The notes: generated by a model from the letters alone, not told the origin. A stretch of DNA of 64,000 nucleotides from Aquabacterium sp. (GCF_030652515.1 NZ_JAUSAR010000137.1:40874-104873), one strand, 5' to 3'. Counted from the stretch's first letter, positions 48,545 to 58,069 are shown. Numbers and translations are program-made.

Positions 48545-49102
48545 ATGAAAATCGCTCAAGAACTCCGCGCAGGTAACGTCATCATGGTTGGTGCCGAGCC
48601 TATGGTTATCCTCAAGGCCGAATACAGCCGCTCCGGCCGCAACGGTTCCGTAGTCAAGATGAAGATGAAGAATCTGCTGACCGATTCCGCAAAGGAAACG
48701 GTATACGCAGCGGACGACAAATTCGAACAGATCATGCTGGATCGCAAGGAAGTGACCTATTCCTATTTTGCAGACCCGATGTATGTGTTCATGGACGGCG
48801 AATACAACCAGTACGAGATCGAAGCCGAATGCATGGGCGATGCGCTCAACTACATCGAGGACGGCATGCCTTGCGAAGTGGTGTTCTACAACGAGAAAGC
48901 CATCTCGGTGGAGTTGCCCAACACCATCGTTCGCGAAGTGATCTACACCGAGCCGGCCGTGCGCGGCGACACTTCCGGCAAGGTGATGAAGCCTGCCAAA
49001 CTCAGCACCGGTTACGAGTTGCCCGTATCGGCATTCATCGAAATCGGCGACAAGATCGAAATCGACACTCGCACCAACGAGTTCAAGAAGCGCGCGAACT
49101 AA
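48545..49102 (+). CDS. efp: elongation factor P
   Basis: EF-P relieves ribosome stalling at consecutive prolines. It has 185 residues and three OB-like domains. The modified tip is SRSGRNGS with Arg32, the residue rhamnosylated by EarP, so this organism uses the Arg/rhamnose branch rather than beta-lysylation of Lys34; this agrees with earP upstream. The start is ATG 48545 ([11 protein letters not shown]). The 199 bases between earP and efp hold the promoter region and small hairpins (GGCGAGTCGCC at about 48389) but no recognisable riboswitch. Confidence 0.97.
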   Translation: MKIAQELRAGNVIMVGAEPMVILKAEYSRSGRNGSVVKMKMKNLLTDSAKETVYAADDKFEQIMLDRKEVTYSYFADPMYVFMDGEYNQYEIEAECMGDALNYIEDGMPCEVVFYNEKAISVELPNTIVREVIYTEPAVRGDTSGKVMKPAKLSTGYELPVSAFIEIGDKIEIDTRTNEFKKRAN

Positions 49103-49125
49103 GCACGCTTTGTCGATGCAATAAA

Positions 49126-49157
49126 AAAGAGCCGCTGCGAAGCGGCTCTTTTGTTTG
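49126..49157 (+). terminator. rho-independent terminator after efp
   Basis: AAGAGCCGCT - GCGA - AGCGGCTCTT forms a perfect stem followed by TTGTTT, about 25 bases after the efp stop. The preceding A-run makes it usable in both directions. Confidence 0.9.
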
Positions 49158-49173
49158 GTACGCGTATGGTTGG

Positions 49174-49254
49174 GTAGGTTGGGAAAAGCGCAGCGTGCCC
49201 AACATTGAGAATGATGATTTATTTGTTGGGCACGCTGCGCTTTGCCCAACCTAC
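49174..49254. repeat. palindromic repeat, 31-bp arms
   Basis: The arms at 49174-49204 and 49224-49254 are inverted copies with a single mismatch (GTAGGTTGGG...GCCCAACA), around a 19-base AT-rich loop. The AAGCGCAGCGTGCCCAAC wording belongs to a repeat type found between genes in many proteobacteria. It lies just after the efp terminator. Confidence 0.85.
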
Positions 49255-49277
49255 GGATGCTCTTTGCTTTTGGGGTA

Positions 49278-49328
49278 CGCCGACGTCCTTGTCGGCATGT
49301 TTTCAAATGAGCCGACGGGACGTCGGCG
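49278..49328. repeat. second palindromic repeat downstream of efp
   Basis: CGCCGACGTCC-TTGTCGGC (49278-49296) pairs with GCCGACGGGACGTCGGCG (49311-49328) around a 14-base loop ATGTTTTCAAATGA. It is a different repeat family from its neighbour at 49174. Its right end is 8 bases from the stop of the mutarotase gene on the - strand and may act as that gene's transcript end. Confidence 0.8.
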
Positions 49329-49335
49329 CTCCCGA

Positions 49336-50238
49336 CTACAACTTCTCCACGCTATACACCACCACCAGCTTGTGCGTCTCATCCGGCGCCAGCTTGACGA
49401 CGTTCTCCATCGCATTGCCGCTTTCCACGCACACCATGCCGCGGTGGCCGTTTTCGCCGAAGTCGCCCATCTTGTCGGCTTTTTCGGTCCACGGGTTCCA
49501 CACCACGGTCGACATGCTGCCCTGCTTGGCGATGCGGATGGCGCGTTTCAGGCCCTTGTCCTCGATCACACAATCGGCGGCGGTATTGACGTAAACGCGG
49601 TCCACTTCGCTTTCAATGACGATGCCGTCCTTTTGCGTGCAGTGCGCAAAGTCCTGCACCTTGTCCAGATAGGCGCAGTCTTCCAGTCCGCGGATGGTCA
49701 TCTTGGCCACATCGCTGATCTGGAAGTAAGTATGCAGGGCTTCGCCGAGTTCGAAGGCCGCATTGCCGGTGTTGTGCGTGGACAGTTCCACGCGCAAGGA
49801 CTTGCCGACCGTCACCGACAGTTGCAGGGTGCAGGGGTGCGGCCATTGCGTGCGGGTGACGTCGCTTTCGACCAGGCCGAAGCGCAGGAAAGTCGAGCCG
49901 TCGGGCAGCGCTTTGGTTTCAAAAATTTCCCAGGGCACGGTGCGCGCAAAGCCGTGTCCGGGCAGCTTGCTGTCCGTCTTGTGCGGGCCGAACCACGGCC
50001 AGCAGATCGGCACGCCGCCGCGTATGGATTTGCCCGGAGCGAACTTGGCGAACGGTGACAGCCAGATTACCGGCTCTTCGCCGCGCGGCTGGAAGGTGGC
50101 GATATGCGCGCCCTGCAATGCGATGTTGGCGAGCGCGTGATGGTTGGCAACCTCGGCGACGATCATGCCTTCGGCAATCTCCTTGAATTGCACGTGGTTG
50201 CCGATGGCGAAGCGTTCGTTGAGTTCTGTCAGTGTCAT
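49336..50238 (-). CDS. yeaD: D-hexose-6-phosphate mutarotase (YeaD family)
   Basis: The 300-residue beta-sandwich protein of the aldose epimerase superfamily has RGGVPICWPWFGPH, the HGFAR motif with its catalytic His, EALHTYF, VVWNPW and the late Glu in VCVESGN. These match YeaD/YMR099c-type glucose-6-phosphate 1-epimerases rather than GalM. It would interconvert alpha and beta anomers of hexose 6-phosphates. The 29 bases upstream separate it from the GspE-like gene, so the two may share a transcript. Confidence 0.92.
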   Translation of the reverse strand: MTLTELNERFAIGNHVQFKEIAEGMIVAEVANHHALANIALQGAHIATFQPRGEEPVIWLSPFAKFAPGKSIRGGVPICWPWFGPHKTDSKLPGHGFARTVPWEIFETKALPDGSTFLRFGLVESDVTRTQWPHPCTLQLSVTVGKSLRVELSTHNTGNAAFELGEALHTYFQISDVAKMTIRGLEDCAYLDKVQDFAHCTQKDGIVIESEVDRVYVNTAADCVIEDKGLKRAIRIAKQGSMSTVVWNPWTEKADKMGDFGENGHRGMVCVESGNAMENVVKLAPDETHKLVVVYSVEKL

Positions 50239-50267
50239 GTCGGTTCCTGTTTAACGATGTAAATAAA

Positions 50268-52052
50268 TCAAACTTGTTCGGCCGGGGGTGAAGTTTTCAG
50301 CACCTCGTCCAGCGTGGTCACGCCGGATGCAACCTTGAGCGCGCCGGAAATGCGCAGTGGTTTCATGCCTTCGCGGTTGGCCTGTTCGCGCACGGCGGCA
50401 ATGTCGGTCTCGGGGGTGATGAGCTTGCGCAGTTCCGGCGACATGAGCAGGATTTCGTAGATGCCGATACGCCCCGAATAGCCGGTCATGCGGCACTCCA
50501 GGCAACCGTGCGGCCGCTGCAGTTGGGTCGGACGCGTTGCTTTCCACGGTGCAACCAGACCATTCCACAACTCGATGTCGTCTTCGCGTATCGGAGTCGG
50601 CTGTTTGCAATGCGGGCACAGCGTGCGCACCAGACGCTGCGCCATGATGCCGAGCAGCGTGGCGTTGAGCATGTAGTACGGCACGCCCAGATCGAGCAGG
50701 CGCGTGATCGCGGAAGGCGCGTCGTTGGTGTGCAGCGTGGAGAGCACCAGGTGGCCGGTGAGCGCGGCCTGGATCGCCATTTCGGCGGTTTCAAGATCGC
50801 GTATTTCGCCCACCATGATGATATCCGGGTCCTGCCGCATCAGCGCGCGCACGCCCTCGGCAAACGTCAGGTCCAGCCCGGTTTGTATCTGCATCTGGTT
50901 GAATGCGGGCTCCACCATTTCGATGGGGTCTTCCAGCGTGCACACGTTTACCGCCGGTGTTGCCAGGCTCTTGAGCGTGGAATACAGCGTGGTGGTCTTG
51001 CCGGAGCCGGTGGGGCCGGTGACGAGGATGATGCCGTTGGGCTTGGCGGTCATCATCTGCCAGCGCGCACGGTCGTCGTCGGAGAAGCCCAGTTCGGAAA
51101 AGTCGCGCACCAGCACTTCCGGGTCGAAAATGCGCATCACCAGTTTTTCGCCGAAAGCGGTGGGCAGGGTGGACAGACGCAGTTCGATCTCCTGTCCTTC
51201 CTGGGTGCGGGTCTTGATGCGGCCATCCTGCGGGCGGCGCTTTTCCATCAGGTCCATGCGTCCCAGCAATTTGATGCGGCTGGTCATCGCCGTGATCACC
51301 GACATCGGCAGTTGATGCACCTGATGCAATACCCCGTCGATACGGAAACGCACAATGCCCATTTCGCGGCGCGGCTCGATGTGGATGTCGGATGCGCGCT
51401 GGTCGAAGGCGTATTGCCACAACCAGTCCACGATGTGGACGATATGCTGGTCGTTGGCGTCGAACTGCTTGTTGGTCTTGCCCATTTCGACCAGTTGCTC
51501 GAAGGAGGCGAGATTGCCGGACTCCACATTTGCCTTGGTGGCGCTCTTTACCGAGCGCGCCAGATTGTAGAACTCGATCAGATAGCGGTTGATGTCGGTC
51601 GGAGACGCAAAGACGCGGCGGATTTCCTTGCGCGAAGTCTGTTTGACCACGGCTTCCCAGTTGCGCAGGAAAGGCTCCGAGGTCGCCACCACCAGTTCGT
51701 TGCCCTCAATGCGAATCGGCATGATGGAAAAACGGTTCGCATAGTCGATGGACATCAGATCGACGAGGTTGGAGAAGTCGATCTTCAGCGGGTCGATGTG
51801 CAGATATTCCAGGCCGACCTTGCCGGCCAGCCATTCCGTGAGGATATCCAGCGTCAGGATGCGCTGCGGCGGAATGAGCGAGCGCCAGGCTTTGCCCGCG
51901 ACGATCACCAAGGGATGGTCATCATGCCGTCGGACGTGTCTCTCGTTGAAGAGCGCATCGGTATCGTCCTTGGCGACCATGCCGTCGGCGACCAGCAAAT
52001 TCAGCACTTCGGCTAATTTAAGCTTGTGTTCCGGGTGTTCCTGGGCGGCCAT
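50268..52052 (-). CDS. GspE/PilB-type secretion or pilus ATPase
   Basis: The 594-residue hexameric ATPase has an N-terminal GspE_N-like domain, Walker A GPTGSGKTT, the Asp box VCTLEDPIEMVEP, Walker B-like QDPDIIMVGEIRDLETAE, the His box STLHTNDAPSAITRLLDLG and a tetracysteine zinc site (CPHCKQ...CLECRMTGYSGRIGIYEI). It would power pilus extension or type II secretion. No pilC, pilD or gsp genes are adjacent, so it is an orphan copy. The start is ATG 52052 (MAAQEHPEHKL); an ORF start five codons earlier is less likely. Confidence 0.9.
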   Translation of the reverse strand: MAAQEHPEHKLKLAEVLNLLVADGMVAKDDTDALFNERHVRRHDDHPLVIVAGKAWRSLIPPQRILTLDILTEWLAGKVGLEYLHIDPLKIDFSNLVDLMSIDYANRFSIMPIRIEGNELVVATSEPFLRNWEAVVKQTSRKEIRRVFASPTDINRYLIEFYNLARSVKSATKANVESGNLASFEQLVEMGKTNKQFDANDQHIVHIVDWLWQYAFDQRASDIHIEPRREMGIVRFRIDGVLHQVHQLPMSVITAMTSRIKLLGRMDLMEKRRPQDGRIKTRTQEGQEIELRLSTLPTAFGEKLVMRIFDPEVLVRDFSELGFSDDDRARWQMMTAKPNGIILVTGPTGSGKTTTLYSTLKSLATPAVNVCTLEDPIEMVEPAFNQMQIQTGLDLTFAEGVRALMRQDPDIIMVGEIRDLETAEMAIQAALTGHLVLSTLHTNDAPSAITRLLDLGVPYYMLNATLLGIMAQRLVRTLCPHCKQPTPIREDDIELWNGLVAPWKATRPTQLQRPHGCLECRMTGYSGRIGIYEILLMSPELRKLITPETDIAAVREQANREGMKPLRISGALKVASGVTTLDEVLKTSPPAEQV

Positions 52053-52211
52053 GTTTCGTTCCCACAACGATACCGCGTAAGTACCGTTTTAATTGTTGGA
52101 GGCGGTGAAAAGCGCATTCGTACCTGATTGCCACACCCGCTCTGTCGGCTTAAGACAGCACAGCCGGAAGACGCCAGGCGCGGAGATTATAGCGCGCGGT
52201 GAAAGTGGCGA

Positions 52212-52250
52212 TTAAAAAAAGAGCGCCAAAACTGCTGGCGCTCTTTATTG
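52212..52250 (-). terminator. terminator after the lipoprotein gene
   Basis: AAAGAGCGCC and GGCGCTCTTT form a 10-bp stem with A- and T-runs on both sides. Read on the - strand it lies 17 bases after the lipoprotein stop at 52267 and ends in a long T-run. Confidence 0.88.
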
Positions 52251-52266
52251 TGGGTGAGTCTGAAGT

Positions 52267-53253
52267 TCAGAGTGACGCCCAATTTGTATTGATGGTGAAT
52301 GGTGTCGTTCCATCGCTTCCGGTTATCACAACATTCACACAATCTGGATCAGGGGTCAGCAGCACATAACTTCCGCCTCCGCCGTTAATCCGTAGGGAAC
52401 CTCCATTTGCAAAACCGTAGGGATTGTTGCATGCAGCGTTGGCTGTAAGCGGCGTCGGTGTGTAAATGTAGAGTGTGCCAGTCAAAGCACTACTATTCAC
52501 CATCATGCCAATGCCGAAGCTGGTTTGGGTTGAGTTTGCAGATATCCCAAATGAATAGTCGGTTATCCCGAATGTTCCGTCAATGCTGCTGAGTGTATTG
52601 AGTGCTGTTCCGGAAATTACATAAGATATGGAAGTTAAGGCATTGCCCACGACTGTGTAATCCATGGTCATTGCCAAATTGCCATTCATTAACAAATCTT
52701 CGGCTGTGCTGATGCTATGGTAGTTAGTGAATGTTGAGGTAATTCTGATATGGGTAGGGCTGTTCGCTGGTGTCATCTCCGCGACACTGACAGACATGGA
52801 GCCATCCAGAGTTATGCCCGGATTCACACAATCTGTATAGGTAATAGTCGCAACGTCACCAACATCAAAAAAGGTGTCGTTGTTATTGTCTGTATAACTC
52901 ATTACTGCAGTTCCAGAGGTGGCGCAAAGCAGGTTTTCATCCGGAATTGCCTTTGTACCTGCAGAATGCAACTGCCCTCCACGTGCAAGTTCAAACAACG
53001 CCAAGGCAGCATTCGCTGCACCTGTGGCTTTGTCTGCAGCCACGCTACGGACAGGGGCCGAGGCGGCGTTACCTGAACTGCTAACTTGGCTAGTCGAACT
53101 CATGCCTTTTGCAGCGACATCTGTAGCTGTGGATGAGGTGATCTGCACAGTGCCGACAGGAACGGCGGTGTCACCTGACGATCCCCCTCCGCCGCAACCC
53201 GCCACCAGCAATACGATGCCCAAGGGCACCAGCGTCAATTTCAGATTCCTCAC
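52267..53253 (-). CDS. putative lipoprotein with GGGGSS linker
   Basis: I do not recognise the family. The 328-residue protein starts with a lipoprotein signal (LVPLGIVLLVAGC) followed by GGGGSSGD, a common flexible linker of surface or periplasmic lipoproteins. The mature part is Ser/Thr/Asn/Gly-rich and likely beta-structured, with three regions containing paired Cys (LLCATSG / YTDCVNPG and NAACNNP / PDPDCVNV). GC content is lower than in the neighbours. It is transcribed divergently from the CHASE2 cyclase gene. Confidence 0.82.
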   Translation of the reverse strand: MRNLKLTLVPLGIVLLVAGCGGGGSSGDTAVPVGTVQITSSTATDVAAKGMSSTSQVSSSGNAASAPVRSVAADKATGAANAALALFELARGGQLHSAGTKAIPDENLLCATSGTAVMSYTDNNNDTFFDVGDVATITYTDCVNPGITLDGSMSVSVAEMTPANSPTHIRITSTFTNYHSISTAEDLLMNGNLAMTMDYTVVGNALTSISYVISGTALNTLSSIDGTFGITDYSFGISANSTQTSFGIGMMVNSSALTGTLYIYTPTPLTANAACNNPYGFANGGSLRINGGGGSYVLLTPDPDCVNVVITGSDGTTPFTINTNWASL

Positions 53254-53316
53254 GATTCCACCTCCTTTGTCAGATTGGGTATTTATCAGTACATCGCAAC
53301 AAGCGCCGTGGAATCC

Positions 53317-53357
53317 TATACCAAAACCACAAAAACGGTATAGTCAAAATGGACTAT
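53317..53357. promoter_or_regulatory. palindromes in a divergent intergenic region
   Basis: TATACC (53317-53322) pairs with GGTATA (53337-53342), and ATAGTC (53340-53345) with GACTAT (53352-53357). They sit between the divergent lipoprotein and CHASE2 cyclase starts and may be operator sites. The function is inferred only from position. Confidence 0.35.
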
Positions 53358-53494
53358 ATGGTTGGCTCGGCAGGCCTATATACTTGACCGGGCTTGAGGA
53401 TTGGGAATATGGTTCCAGCGCGGGGAGTTTGCCTACAGATTGGTGGATTCTTTAGGCTGAAAAAACAACAAATAACGCAAGTCATTGGGCAGAC

Positions 53495-55441
53495 ATGATC
53501 AATAAAGCCGGGGTGTCGCTTCTTATCGCGCTTCTGATGTTCGCCATATCCGTGGTTGGGTATTCACTTGGTGCTTTTCATAAACCCGAGCTTTTTGCTT
53601 ATGATATTCAGGCGAAGATGTTGCGTTCGGACAAGATTCCGGACCGCAGCATCAAAGTCATCCTCGTGGATGAGGCCGCGCTCAAGTCGATGAACGAGAT
53701 TGCGGGCAGGTGGCCTTGGCCGCGCGCGATCTGGTCCGATCTGCTGGAGTTTTTGTCCATGGGCGGCGCGCGTGCCGCGCTGTTCGATATTCTGTTTCTG
53801 GAACGGCAGGACAAGGCCAACGACGGCACCTTGCGCACTGCGACCAGAGACTTTCGGAATGCTTACCACAGCATGATGATCTCGCGGGAGCAGGCGGATG
53901 AGGGCGGCCGTGACGCGGCCGCGCTGAGCGGTGCGCTCCCTGCGGATTTCGTCAAACGCTTTGCTTTGACGGGCGTGAGCGATACGTCCAAAGCCAAGCC
54001 GGGCATCGAAAACAACAGTTTTGCATTGCCCATTGCGGGCCTTTCCGAGGTTTCCAAAGGGGTGGCGGTGGTTGAGTTCGCGCCCGACAGCGATAACGTC
54101 CTGCGGCGCACCAAACCGCTTCGCGAATATCGGGGCGATTATTTCCCCGTGCTTGGCCTGGCACCTTTTGTCGACAGCAAGACGCCCGTCGATATCGGCG
54201 ACGGAGCGATCAAACTCGACGGCCACACGCTGCCCGTCGATGCCAACGGCAATTTCATCATTAATATGTATGCGCTGGACAAAGTGGACACCTATTCCAT
54301 CAGCGGCGTGTTCTCGTCCCTGCAGAAAATCAGGAATGGGGATGTGGACGAGGTGCTGGTGCATCCGGACGAGTTCAAGGACAGCATCGTGTTCATCGGC
54401 ACCAGTGCCGTGGGCACGGCGGATCTGAAAGCGATCCCGATGGGGGCCGGGGCGCCCGGCGTGCTGTTGCACGCTTTCCTGGCGAGCAATTACTTGCAGG
54501 ACGATTTCATGAACCCGCCCGACAGAAGGTTGACGTATCTTTCCCTCTTGGTTGGAGTGTTTCTGACGTCCTGGGTGGTGTTGTTTTCGCGGCGATTCCT
54601 GGTCAGGATGCTTTTGCCGCTGGCCATGCTGGCGGGCTATGTCGGCTTTGCGCTGCTTTCGTTCAGGTCGAACACGCAAGTCGAGATGGTGCCGTTTGTA
54701 TTTGCCCTGTTTTCAACCGGATTCCTTTCATTCGCTTATCTGACGTTTACGGAAGGCGCCGAGAAACGCCGCGTCTCCCAGCTTTTTACCCAGTACGTTT
54801 CCAAGGATGTGCTCGACGAGGTGTTGAACAATTACGAAGAGTATGCAAAGTCCAGCGCGGGCCAGAAGGTCGAGATTACGGTGCTGTTCTCCGATATACG
54901 CGGGTTCACCACCATGTCGGAGACCGAGGCGCCGGAGAAAATCGTTGAAATGCTGAATGTGCACTTCACGGTGATGGCGGACATCATCCTGAAGCACAAC
55001 GGCACCATCGACAAATACATAGGCGATGCGATCATGGCATTCTGGGGCGCGCCCGTCCGGACCGATAATCATGCCGAACAGGCGGTGTTGGCCGGACAGG
55101 AAATGCTGGAAGGGCTCAAGGAGGTTAACCGGATCCTCAAAGAGCGCGGCTTTGCGCATGAGATCGCCATCGGCGTCGGCATCAACACGGGCGAGGCCAC
55201 GATTGGCAACATCGGCTCTGAGATCAAAAAGAACTACACCGTGGTGGGCGACACCGTGAACCTGTCGTCGCGGCTTGAAAGCATTACCAAGGAGCAGAAG
55301 GTTCCGCTGATATTTTCGGAATACACCTACGAGAAGATCAAGGGCAAAATCGCTTGCAGGCTGATCGGCAAGGTGACGGTGAAGGGCAGGGGACAGGCGG
55401 TGGATATCTACACCACGGGTTCTGACGGCGGGACGGATTAA
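53495..55441 (+). CDS. CHASE2-domain adenylate cyclase
   Basis: The 648-residue protein has an N-terminal membrane helix (residues about 5-25), an extracytoplasmic CHASE2 sensor domain (about 35-330, including WPWPRAIWSDLLEFL and KDSIVFIGTSAVGTADL), three membrane helices (about 345-420) and a cyclase domain (about 450-640). Metal-binding Asp residues are in ITVLFSDIRGFTTMSE and DKYIGDAIMAFWGAP; VVGDTVNLSSRLE follows. It converts an envelope signal into cAMP. The gene begins a + strand unit with the SH3 and M48 genes. Confidence 0.92.
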   Translation: MINKAGVSLLIALLMFAISVVGYSLGAFHKPELFAYDIQAKMLRSDKIPDRSIKVILVDEAALKSMNEIAGRWPWPRAIWSDLLEFLSMGGARAALFDILFLERQDKANDGTLRTATRDFRNAYHSMMISREQADEGGRDAAALSGALPADFVKRFALTGVSDTSKAKPGIENNSFALPIAGLSEVSKGVAVVEFAPDSDNVLRRTKPLREYRGDYFPVLGLAPFVDSKTPVDIGDGAIKLDGHTLPVDANGNFIINMYALDKVDTYSISGVFSSLQKIRNGDVDEVLVHPDEFKDSIVFIGTSAVGTADLKAIPMGAGAPGVLLHAFLASNYLQDDFMNPPDRRLTYLSLLVGVFLTSWVVLFSRRFLVRMLLPLAMLAGYVGFALLSFRSNTQVEMVPFVFALFSTGFLSFAYLTFTEGAEKRRVSQLFTQYVSKDVLDEVLNNYEEYAKSSAGQKVEITVLFSDIRGFTTMSETEAPEKIVEMLNVHFTVMADIILKHNGTIDKYIGDAIMAFWGAPVRTDNHAEQAVLAGQEMLEGLKEVNRILKERGFAHEIAIGVGINTGEATIGNIGSEIKKNYTVVGDTVNLSSRLESITKEQKVPLIFSEYTYEKIKGKIACRLIGKVTVKGRGQAVDIYTTGSDGGTD

Positions 55442-55471
55442 GCGGGCATTCATTTGTTTGAGGAGAAAACC

Positions 55472-55960
55472 ATGAAGAAGCGGATTTTGTTGTTAACGGT
55501 GTTTGCGGCGAATATGTTGCTTGCCGCGACTGTGGGTGCGGAGCAGCTTTATTACGTGCAGAGCACCAGGGCAAAAATACTCTCTGCCCCAACCTTCCGG
55601 TCCAACGTGCTCGCCGAAGTCGGAATGGGGCAGACGCTTACCGCAAAGGGCAAAGAAGGCAGTTGGATCAAGGTGGCGGTTGGCGACAAGGAAGGATACG
55701 TCTCGTCGCTGCTTGTTTCCACGCACCGTCCCTTCAAGCGTGGCGGCTACATCAAGACCGACGATGCCGAAATCAAACAGGGGGTACGACGCAGGTCGTC
55801 GTCGTTTGCCAGCGCCGCTGCGGCGCGCGGCTTGACGAAGGAAGACCGGAAGCGCGCGGACACAGAAGACCGGGTTGATTACAAGGCGCTGCAAAATATG
55901 GAAGCACTGTCGTTCAGCGACGACGAGGTCAGTCAATTCATGGAAGGGAGCAAACCATGA
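55472..55960 (+). CDS. secreted bacterial SH3-domain protein
   Basis: The 162-residue protein has a signal peptide (MKKRILLLTVFAANMLLAATVGA) and a bacterial SH3 domain (about residues 30-85: YVQSTRAKILSAPTFRSNVLAEVGMGQTL...GSWIKVAVGDKEGYVSSLLV), which often binds peptidoglycan or peptides. The tail is basic and polar. GGAG lies before the ATG at 55472. It ends in a 4-base overlap with the M48 protease, so a joint envelope role is likely. Confidence 0.85.
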   Translation: MKKRILLLTVFAANMLLAATVGAEQLYYVQSTRAKILSAPTFRSNVLAEVGMGQTLTAKGKEGSWIKVAVGDKEGYVSSLLVSTHRPFKRGGYIKTDDAEIKQGVRRRSSSFASAAAARGLTKEDRKRADTEDRVDYKALQNMEALSFSDDEVSQFMEGSKP

Positions 55961-56796
55961 GACCGACCGAATACCTGAAAATGGCGGCTTTGGTCGCGTT
56001 GGTGTTCGTTTCTCTGTCGGCCTCGGCCGGTAAAGATTGGCGCGAAAGGGCTTCGACGGAAGACGAATTTTCCGAGGGCGATGTAGCAGCCGAGGTTGCA
56101 TTCGGCCGGGAAATTTCAGCCCGAATACTTGGAAGATACAAGGCAAATAACAATCCGGCCCTGATCAAATACGTCAATCTCGTCGGGCTCTCGCTGGTGC
56201 GCAGCACGAACCGGCCGGAACTGGAATACCGCTTCATGGTGCTGGAAACGAACGACGTGAACGCCTATGCCGCACCCGGGGGGTATGTATTCGTCACAAC
56301 CGGGGCGTTGCAGTTGATGAAGGACGAGTCCGAACTGGCAGGCGTGCTTGCGCACGAGATTGGGCATGTGACGGAAATGCACGTGGTGAAGGAACTGAAA
56401 ATAAAGGGGGCGGATGATTCGCTCACGTCTGGTCTTGCGCAATTGGTGGGAGGAAGCACCGAGTCAGCGCGGGCGGCTTTCTCTCAGGCAGTCGACAAGG
56501 GGCTCGACATCATTTTCAAGGATAACTACAAGCGTGAAGACGAGATGCAGGCCGACAAAAGCGCGGTGATTGTCTGCGCACTTGGCGGCTACGATGCATC
56601 GGCATTGGCCAGGTACCTGGACCGCACGCGCGCCATCAAGGAAAAAGTGCCCGATCCGGACGGGACGCATCCGACTGCGGACGCAAGAATTTCACAGATC
56701 AATGAGATCATTGCGGCGAATGGCATGGACGCCACCAACGCCGCCAGCAATCAGAAGCGATTTGCAGCGGCGATGAAAGGGCTGAAGCGGCTGTAG
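55957..56796 (+). CDS. M48 family periplasmic metalloprotease
   Basis: The 279-residue protein has a signal peptide (LKMAALVALVFVSLSASA) and the zinc motif HEIGH (His133-His137); the third ligand Glu is in KREDEMQADKSAV. NAYAAPGGYVFVTTGAL is typical of the M48B/BepA-LoiP group, which degrades misfolded outer-membrane proteins. It has no TPR domain, so it is LoiP/YcaL-like in size. It overlaps the SH3 gene and converges with the FadL-like gene 10 bases away. Confidence 0.92.
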   Translation: MRPTEYLKMAALVALVFVSLSASAGKDWRERASTEDEFSEGDVAAEVAFGREISARILGRYKANNNPALIKYVNLVGLSLVRSTNRPELEYRFMVLETNDVNAYAAPGGYVFVTTGALQLMKDESELAGVLAHEIGHVTEMHVVKELKIKGADDSLTSGLAQLVGGSTESARAAFSQAVDKGLDIIFKDNYKREDEMQADKSAVIVCALGGYDASALARYLDRTRAIKEKVPDPDGTHPTADARISQINEIIAANGMDATNAASNQKRFAAAMKGLKRL

Positions 56797-56806
56797 GGGG
56801 CGGTTG

Positions 56807-58069
56807 TTAGTACGACGATGACAGGAAGAGCAGCCAGCCTAGGGTCGTGGCGTTTTGAACACTCTGGTCATTGCGCATCTGGGCTTTGCCTGTGCCGTAG
56901 TTGACGCTCCCCCCCACGGTGACTGACGAGCTTCCCGAGAAATTGGTGAGGCTCAAACTTGCTCCGTACAGATTGATTTGTTCCTCGATGTTGGTAACGC
57001 CAGCCTGTATATCCGGGGTGTTGGCCATGTTGGTGAAAACACCGGCTCTGACGGCCCACTTTCGCGTCATGTAGTACTCTGTACCCAAAGCAAAATTATA
57101 TGTGGCTACTTTATCTACGAAGATTGGGTCCTCAACCGCAGTGTTGTAGCTCCAGTCTGCTGAAATGAGCAGATCCTTGCTCGCGAAATACGCAGCACCG
57201 ATCGCCAAATGAGTTGGGTATTCCCGTTTCTCCGTGAAATTCAGAATGACGGGGGTGCGAACGGTTGTAGGCGGCGCCGTGGAAGAAGTGCAGCCGTTGG
57301 TAACCGAGTCCCAGCATGTTTCCTGGCCGGTGGCGCTCGAGCTCATAATAAACGTCTTTGACAGTGCGAAGCCGAGGGATACCTTCTCAACTGGCGACCA
57401 TGAGACGCCAATAATCGGCTTGATTCCCGTTTCGTTCATCCTGAAGTATTTGTTCGTCCACCCTGTGCTCGTGCCTGAGCCGGTATCCATTCTTTCCACA
57501 AATTGGTTCAGAACAATTTGCACGTCTCGCTGATGTACGTAGAGCGTGAGTCCAACAGAAAGGTCGTCATTGATTTCTGCTGCAACTGTGGGGCCAACGT
57601 TATAGGTGCTGTCTCGATTGCTTAGATTAATGATTTGACGGGAATAATTGTCTACCACGTTGTTGGTGAATTCCTGATTCTGGTTCTCGCTCACAGCATC
57701 CGGTACTGCATATGAAAAGCCGATCTTGTATTTTCCAAGCGGTTTAACGATACCGAAATAATTGGCTAACAACGCGGATGAGTTACGTTCGAACGATTGA
57801 TTGCCGATTACGTTTTCGAATTCTTTTGTCTGTGAGTAGAAGGCGTTGACGCTGGCTGAAAAGTTTCTGTCGCCCACGAACACGATTCCGGCCGGGTTGT
57901 AGTACATGCCGGTAGCATCGTCTGAGACTGCGGTATAAGCGCCGCCCATGCCCGCAGCGCGGTCCCCGATCAGCATGTTGTTGTAGTGAAATTCGTCCGC
58001 TGTGGCGATTTCGCCGCAGCACAGCAAAGACAAGCCAAGTAGAATTTTTCCACGCGCAGAATTGATCAC
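56807..58069 (-). CDS. outer membrane protein, OmpP1/FadL family
   Basis: The 420-residue protein has a signal sequence ending near CCGEIATA and a FadL-type N-terminus: DRAAGMGGAYTAVSDDATGMYYNPAGI, the hatch region of long-chain fatty acid or hydrophobic compound channels. Alternating beta-strands fill the rest, ending in an aromatic residue after LFLSSSY. The start is taken as GTG 58069 because GGGGG lies a few bases upstream; an ATG-like extension to 58111 lacks such a site. The substrate is unknown. Confidence 0.9.
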   Translation of the reverse strand: MINSARGKILLGLSLLCCGEIATADEFHYNNMLIGDRAAGMGGAYTAVSDDATGMYYNPAGIVFVGDRNFSASVNAFYSQTKEFENVIGNQSFERNSSALLANYFGIVKPLGKYKIGFSYAVPDAVSENQNQEFTNNVVDNYSRQIINLSNRDSTYNVGPTVAAEINDDLSVGLTLYVHQRDVQIVLNQFVERMDTGSGTSTGWTNKYFRMNETGIKPIIGVSWSPVEKVSLGFALSKTFIMSSSATGQETCWDSVTNGCTSSTAPPTTVRTPVILNFTEKREYPTHLAIGAAYFASKDLLISADWSYNTAVEDPIFVDKVATYNFALGTEYYMTRKWAVRAGVFTNMANTPDIQAGVTNIEEQINLYGASLSLTNFSGSSSVTVGGSVNYGTGKAQMRNDQSVQNATTLGWLLFLSSSY

